This document shows, piece by piece, positions 43,401 to 43,914 of a stretch of 43,914 bases of DNA. Origin of the DNA: SLQH01 sp964612995 (GTDB taxonomy: Bacteria > Planctomycetota > UBA11346); contig CAZTGE010000016.1 of NCBI GenBank assembly GCA_964612995.1, positions 1 through 43,914 of the forward strand, read 5' to 3'. The position numbers and the translations under genes are program-made. Position 1 is the stretch's first letter. Each line of letters begins with the position of its first letter. The notes under the pieces are model-generated. The model was given only the letters and a program-made list of their open reading frames with translations. It ran no database searches and was not told where the DNA came from.

Positions 43401-43914
43401 GAAGTGGTGCTGTGATCAGCAACCAGGAAGAAGAGTACATCGGGACAGGATGGATGCGCCGAGCGTCGACCATCAACGGTGTGCGTCGCTCCTTTGCCTA
43501 TGACGGTCACAACATCCGTTCAACGAACATGGATGGCGAGACGACTGTCTATGCCAATGTGCCAGGTGGGCGGTGGGCGCGTCACCGTCAGGGTCTCTCA
43601 GAGGACGAGCTACGTGTGTACATGAGCAACGGGCGCGGTGACGTCAACGGATATGCCGTCGAGGGCCAGGTGAAGCGATGGATGACCTATGATGCATACG
43701 GTCGTCAACAAAGCTATGCGTACAACGACGGCGCTTGGGAACGCACCGACGGGGCCAGCGGACCGGGCTACCGTGGACTGTGGCATGATGCCACAACCGA
43801 GCACATCTACATGCGACACCGGTACTACGATCCGTCTATCGAGCGGTTTACCAAGGTGGACCCGGCGCAGGCTGGGAATAATTGGTATGCCTATGCCGGT
43901 GGGGATCCGGTGAA
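28421..43914 (+). CDS. Giant secreted YD-repeat (RHS/teneurin-like) protein, open at window end
   Basis: One frame stays open from ATG 28421 (AGGAG 7 bases upstream) to the window edge: at least 5,164 codons, 3' end missing. A Sec signal (residues 1-27) exports it. Then come a discoidin-like domain (~28-160), an Fn3-like segment, a second discoidin-like domain (~268-395) and an Ig-like domain (~399-490, 'APTVELVAPIAGA'). A large unassigned middle holds a duplicated ~280-residue module and three DVDSDN/LRLW units. The YD region starts at ~3370 with 'GSVHLSRGNVHLSIPSF', continues with more than twenty repeats such as YEYDEAGRLD and YQYDEYGRLQ, and reaches the RHS core ('RYYDPSIERFTKVDP') at the window edge. 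YD shells form a hollow cocoon that often encloses a C-terminal toxin; that part is not in the window. No T6SS PAAR or Tc-type partner domain was recognised. Confidence 0.9.
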   Translation, partial: MPIAHVFSPRSLLAMVLLSFSAVCLQAAEGWLSAVSFADPEGKWRNESAASDGAMETYAVDRSNRTGNGAWIEIGYDEPVRTDRLRVAADYGFDIVDRVDIEGRVDSEWIELHSGAIENAVATDILLSATVEVDRLRLRFHYLSSGYYFWLYDLQLYERLQEVTAPSVISGTPTSVTGSTAVIHGTVDDDGGAPCEARLRWGLDAGCENAGPWVDGLASGEQLSLFLENLAVDSTYHFCMEARNGLDLVVRSQARSFSAVPLDPGEPQTWWPLTGYQDPEGAWKQEASALDDNPATAARCYHALGDQKWSPYLILDTVPTRANGVRFRPVGNEYVDAIDIDVLRGGDWVDVYQGSYDADVDQMRYFASGQVAALRIRLRSTREDAGFYFRLSEVDLHRNSAPTVELVAPIAGASHPPGKDLLVQAQVTDPDTDDSISKVDFFADGVKVGEATEAPFSVSWADVPSRPGGIVLHAVATDTWGATGRSESVAITCQLPGKYVGPFRWAMHLLDPTSPQPHMIARNAATEDARLLSGGIVAGVLETKQWVRDNQAGTGSWGAGNTLVGDPGKNYWVGLGDWAIRECSDYENGEWAYYHRRGQDAQLRFGFTSADGAKLNVVHADAPALSGVFQEDAIVVELAFRNRIGGGTAWQLGDYGGSPVQVGVWQIPAGSSMSQAQADDANRLGELEVLQELTPEAPILFRLDILDDGHWALAVDLDGDHATDVDLLSMAGGPCRPSDLLMVTESSGLHLTALPARGVHPGDVGLTDVAIKYREATGAALPETPRDRRPLEATIAQRSRVSPLSVHGRRWDDTRAVHAYGVTLGSTGVEANYIGDRAFYLDVPLQPDGPLQVTLRQSGVPTSEVTGTVYWESTDLYHIGESTLRAGSSLLFTYAEGYVEGDLFFDAGRGAGPVAVTPGELWPTRYDDPGTYVARVYEDMDGDGALTPDEAIGEHVVRVVGVFLPTRIAAQVGFARPVIANTGRTPANQVRFEAADPSALAVEVVETAGNVALLTARPLRKEDAVLQAWLPGSGDGAESVLAATRSVKAFTLHVAGRASSLVADATGLGSFSVGIEPALPDLRIRLEMHASTAAFAGGKKSLELQTGSVDGSGDFTVKDVGGAERAVAKVTLGLPPGENAYCFKVRAYDRDEVLPASGADAVTAQAESLGVMKSAQSSDAATDSGEVDVPAGETMQVNGKVCRTILFKTLIFTKADPDEDEVKDGTAEVWNERSFVLVSEEVCESEDCEELKYEVKLGEFTGAGANVGRNPLKARFLSDGCKPCDNKCEAAGTIMTGVLPGKYETLTEGCDVPEGDEVKGGSDSFWVVKLDAHGPDDDGAKFPDYAEVLPKRSGTWADPVIRIDLGGQDNALYGVGTVESTLVDDQRYDWEHKLDAICSGPTNYLDLSAIALPLDAGAPTVQNADGQAAQGTIAPGFAVEWYESDSLSDGWKPAKTEVLKWATWKLDGASGTNKEKVKLAWNPGRWYVKMEVYQTHAWQYNDELGREVFAPLAQPVFRGKAEIHSFAVEEVKDSFVPKRADEDVDNPVGTPFYVSNYNGPDQWPVDARLAIGGGPARVALEGYPQNEYWNRGPAGGARAQVVKIPEISKGGIQKFFLQGYDTAVTNDGLKLMMDGQPMIEDCTGCHIHHFGPEDPVQEPEWMVTDTERFTSVLVDVDMDSDNEDGVQPPDRSAIEEGIEFEDLILPAWLRLPGKYIQVNDGDADNDGVPNWADGYDIYGNEAAEAGGEYPPGMLALDDFRHIAEEPEKVRVEYPLGSVDEGDVPQTQRPLAYPPAGGGLRMWAKQGMDARTKDPVTEGGDLILPQEYPLPDLPIAPIGGLRGCFVEAIGPSAEIGDLEVSFVSVHGSTLGPIRDDLRITAIQCDIDVDSDNQWLGGDFVSSEAYQDNIEQMEGFDEKPGVYVLVGSEGAEGETDPDRDGKPNFADGMIDENEQDGVEEGGDVDRVEDRDAFQPVKLRLLEPIDIEHARVLFRYDDSDPQEIIPTHHAPLRNPDGDAPGLIEYVPDEGHLRLWLRQRDDDNPAKRDPESIGAGGDFIPADEEFAAREIFADGNEATVYVESVRPSASVADLEIVFEVDPNSEHLHPGFMCSDRVRVSAVVLDVDVDSDNDNGVNDADRSFLEDQIEDLVDFGHGSDTGEAWPGKLVQVNTGDDDCDGRPGYAEGIVGLWPLDGALSDDQSDVDFTQEWFVPLHISLPKAIPLKNMRLVILDKNLPSVPDAMTRDGAGTHADPYVYKPALGKLRLWRRPAMAQRAIADFIEHERAYEASDLSDGGHEITLYIEGITASESVGDTRLDVLLYTDSMGRWVDPDEDDPEDDPEDDAEPDFPGLAEKDRRLSRDAVVLTLVDVRRFKSSVFPYADDPQEDEQNLAGGSEPWVNDLFGFRADYGQNDGPFWSLMAGNGFAGLEWLVRVDPTATGKRGVDNPEFSSFDANPGQRDSDPSSKWNGVEVTPHAATGTRVGKVPTDGVIADDSTRHIPDDSYVFGHDFQNGAYWASRIDAHGSPPDGEDGKFPKHAPALKRRPGTIYEPVIAVIKGGLGYPSNQVALYGLTPDAPDPRGTHGEDRARWRFMAVARDPADPAVNVPSGVTLRWALSNGRYPGLHDGDLQSGRGLPGGFEAVADAPENEGGQPVLIDADFAAGRWEPRLEVIRDGEVIGVAEIHSLVVESEPGEALDDPPSRVEDALIRGASFSVSNLGATQDSLDVDVRLSVDPSGRDRGRVSLDGYPQNQYWCGRQDDHDLAQYLPVAEGEAVEVWLQGYDGVHPETESDSDHGGPCLVVQAQAFEEIFYDPMDPFDFPPAWLKKSPARWRWFETDRQPFLTYAKRILVRRMDAERPITDVLEEFPSDRWYDLTGSARAQDYAVLSSPRPGIVISDVQIDGQGVGDPDTAITRTVTIEGYVRDRIADVIKEREAVDAGGADIKSIDAFIHGSDSEAASVDCEGKTEDNWTFWAPYPYRGEFELEIQDVEMRHFGAEILLRTSANVAGNCGWLRLFIRIDQQGAATYQILDDSDHGLDQPFLVQYSGSEQSQGQPDYEDALFERVDGRNLDIGNWQIGVGAQRSLFGGDKDDWASFVSREVGASDNAQRPLVFHMVPRKSGERACDLCFCDPDSGKLATKSITLPELDHVPSGTDAFIEFKTADDRDSIQWHAPIAYYGPGGYADDSTQTIRERRHAAGMGRILKTDGLGLGDERHQHPLGERIPVHLRARLGRGYRTNAVRLKLDGERWVQVFEQAGTGEAGEAEEPVLGHGSDGWIATKNYRWDELPETLWIHCGKDTDLVLSVEFPTYAHANASDSWNSGPGVVEETGLPGFDFVRDELFGFELYRLTGGLGSGSPGTPMRQVIPGIGSVHLSRGNVHLSIPSFIYPTPVLNPDVGFLFNGFDGLRELPESPTGWMTNYHQRTVSPFLHGEIMEFDEDVLKDSSLSFVYIDGTGQRHVFSVADDKYVSIATHSGLCGAELCYNATTGDSEVVAYDNMIRYFGDNGHLDYIRAIDGQGIAIRRGGERDEEITEVSDHYGRSPAVDIPPCLRTGQPSDGAVGPDWRPWRIELDPESGLPNFAVLGETGEERLYELGYAGEGPDGDDGGNGDEEGDPPSARQADARLASVAFPDASADPDTTWPPALRHSIDYGGYEGPGYASAVTIEELFGGTTAYQIDSSMDFLTAVTDAEGSVTSFVPDQQKHRVARHQRGRSVVQYSYDDHGMRTAARYEGSGPSLPRSWTYEALPGVKGSWVLVKTSTRGRDSTIEVINDGFGDFRTGAAKLVTDTHGGRADYQYTERGFLSQSSNEFGVTLEFTDLENRFGRWRKQATPMQRTIDRAFYEDDYAQLHKQRGRFVEVFTVYEYDGHQRLHKVYPHGPGGPAETIVQNIFDETVYNEDVLGVKSEYVYNVYGMPVSAGGTASGYAHYRYALVDGGGYSETTYVATGAELEGAESSTKTGVTTYDGVGRVVSNKTWISTPTPTPRVVSYDYTPEGWVERIKGPRSGEERIFHYYDAGLRSKVERTVSEGEYASTQMSYDDHGNTVSVIDPDGVVTTTTYDRGRPDTVTYADGRELVYGYNKTRVSTMTQTGRSPAKVLYNNDGERIGMEDPDGFVTKEDLERSEGSWQVVGTSAGPAGATLTTNRTTLDGRGYASNTVRVSFGDAGATSSTEFLDVDATGRPWGRNETAAGMSRSFRQEPAAHNPYLVAKTERTIGAVLKEVGRYSYHSLFKGMVEEATNLAHRVRNVIDAATGDVIDQKDNGGSDLGSVNEVLERDLAGNTLRWRDGDGFEWSRMVDLGDRERRRESPSGHVNEQDYTPGGRNTERRASGPDGDLVTVRLVEHDAAGRPAIITNPVSGVETRREYYSSGAPAGLVRSVTQGSLTTSYTYENRRVATKTDSNGTTVYEYYQDGPHTGRLNRMTRPGGLTEAYKYYLDGKLRERSGNGLVESYEYDEAGRLDIKTVTASEAAKADVKDPDGQITYEYEYNSDGTMAKMTVNGVEKVYQYDEYGRLQGIDGEMIQEFDARGRVRAINIPGQDSIDVLYRNGGRGHLVQERGGYVYNYENGRISEVTDLATDESASYAYWNSSNLIKEASLPGGIKRKFEYFADGRQRQVETYANNDFVSQFGYEYDTDGRLTDMSATTPLWQRTYGFIYDGSGRLDAEVCEDDDGLVYRREYAYEGAAGARGNITSIDFETREPVERRAGTEFDLRLRRDQTFAALRLPASLPHGWNLSAEAESVGALRWLPLEDAVEVLPVALNLPDDNRVPLGLYALELRARRTVNQSARAGMRFGSQVEIYARYAYNEVDNEYSVRVSIAFDDDGPGGRAPRVYNSDPIVLPPGSDGWFPTATLRMAARGSGTRVELVTDGLGGGLAGAAIVERKVVLDAPVSLPVDSWSMIARGGAEVEFDRLAWMDLQQGDEVSIQREYTPYANRLVRSQRSDGSQRHFAYNYWGGLSREVAEWGAWSEVSTYDYDSLMRRSGIRVEAGSGAVISNQEEEYIGTGWMRRASTINGVRRSFAYDGHNIRSTNMDGETTVYANVPGGRWARHRQGLSEDELRVYMSNGRGDVNGYAVEGQVKRWMTYDAYGRQQSYAYNDGAWERTDGASGPGYRGLWHDATTEHIYMRHRYYDPSIERFTKVDPAQAGNNWYAYAGGDPV
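32393..33285 (+). repeat. Protein-level duplicated module, copy A (within the giant gene)
   Basis: Encoded residues ~1325-1621. Landmarks shared in order with copy B: 'FW/YW..(K/R)(L/I)DAHG', 'GKFP' or 'AKFP', 'P(V/K)R.G(T).(D/E)PVI', 'ALYG', an 'AEIHS(F/L)V(V)E' segment, 'F(Y/S)VSN', 'L(E/D)GYPQN(E/Q)YW' and a final '(F)LQGYD'. The copies have diverged at the residue level, so duplication is old. Confidence 0.65.
33434..35390 (+). repeat. Three tandem DVDSDN/LRLW units (within the giant gene)
   Basis: Each unit of about 210-235 residues starts with an aspartate-rich strand (VDVDMDSDN at 33434, CDIDVDSDN at ~34067, LDVDVDSDN at ~34778). A 'PGKYIQVNDGDADNDG'-type thrombospondin-3/dockerin-like calcium loop follows, then a 'G.LR(L/M)W' segment (33812, ~34502, ~35198) leading to a '(V)YVE.I.PS..(V/I)GDLE' strand. 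An acidic linker (DPDEDDPEDDPEDD) follows the last unit. Calcium binding is inferred from the DxDxDG pattern. Confidence 0.65.
35957..36764 (+). repeat. Protein-level duplicated module, copy B (within the giant gene)
   Basis: Encoded residues ~2513-2782, matching copy A through the ordered landmarks YWASRIDAHG, GKFPKHAP, EPVIAVI, VALYGL, AEIHSLVVE, FSVSN, LDGYPQNQYW and LQGYDG. It lies after the three tandem units, so copies A and B bracket them. Confidence 0.65.
42525..43208 (+). other. Non-YD beta-rich insert inside the YD shell (within the giant gene)
   Basis: YD repeats stop at 'ARGNITSIDFETREP' and resume at 'REYTPYANRLVRSQ'. The ~228 residues between have no Y-D pattern and read like a beta-sandwich: 'RAGMRFGSQVEIYARYAYNE', 'EYSVRVSIAFDDDGPGG' and 'ELVTDGLGGGLAGAAIV'. 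It may be a carbohydrate- or protein-binding module displayed from the shell. Boundaries are approximate. Confidence 0.5.

Noticed and set aside
1..43914. CRISPR array or rRNA genes
   Set aside because: No regularly spaced direct repeats and no rRNA-like conserved segments were seen on either strand.
24632..43914. attR-like duplicate of the tRNA-Gly 3' end
   Set aside because: I scanned for the T-arm and acceptor sequence downstream and found no second copy; it may lie beyond the window.

Overview
The window is bacterial, GC-rich and densely coded for its first ~24.5 kb, then visibly less GC-rich and less dense. No rRNA or taxonomic marker settles the organism. An ECF sigma factor coupled to an anti-sigma-like protein with a cyclase-like toroid, a secreted FG-GAP/trypsin gene cluster, and a giant exoprotein with aspartate-rich 'DVDSDN' modules are the sort of content I associate with Planctomycetota or another PVC-type lineage. 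That assignment is an inference with low to moderate confidence.

Positions 1-24,535 look like ordinary chromosome. In order they hold a PHP-domain phosphoesterase, an AEC-type permease, a NagD-like HAD phosphatase, the ECF sigma/anti-sigma pair, two uncharacterised genes, the GTPase YchF and a Gfo/Idh/MocA oxidoreductase. A leftward four-gene cluster follows (FG-GAP propeller, S1C trypsin, secreted protein, secreted HEAT-like protein), whose first three genes overlap by 4 bases. After it come the tRNA-modification enzyme Sua5, a dynamin-like membrane GTPase, a GT9 glycosyltransferase, a FAN1-like VRR-NUC nuclease with a long extra C-terminus, and two translationally coupled cyclic-nucleotide-binding proteins with no output domain. 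Two copies of a palindromic MITE-like element (9788-9948 and 17281-17357) sit just downstream of stop codons, each flanked by a 12-13 bp direct repeat.

A tRNA-Gly(GCC) with a clear intrinsic terminator (24,632-24,749) marks the change to accessory-looking DNA. Next comes a tight cluster of three exported or membrane-anchored proteins (a lipoprotein, a HEAT-repeat protein and an anchored unknown). A 29-base inverted repeat (26/29 identical) lies on either side of this cluster. Its right copy falls in a ~390-base stretch packed with perfect short hairpins, which may be a structured RNA or the remains of a mobile element.

The last 15.5 kb are one uninterrupted reading frame (28,421 to the window edge, at least 5,164 codons). 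It encodes a giant secreted YD/RHS-type protein with a Sec signal, discoidin-like and Ig-like domains, a duplicated ~280-residue module, three tandem DVDSDN/LRLW units, and a YD-repeat shell interrupted by a beta-rich insert. The frame reaches the RHS core motif as the window ends, so the variable C-terminal (often toxin) domain, if there is one, lies outside. The exported three-gene cluster plus the giant RHS-like protein is the best candidate here for an undescribed cell-surface or contact-dependent system.
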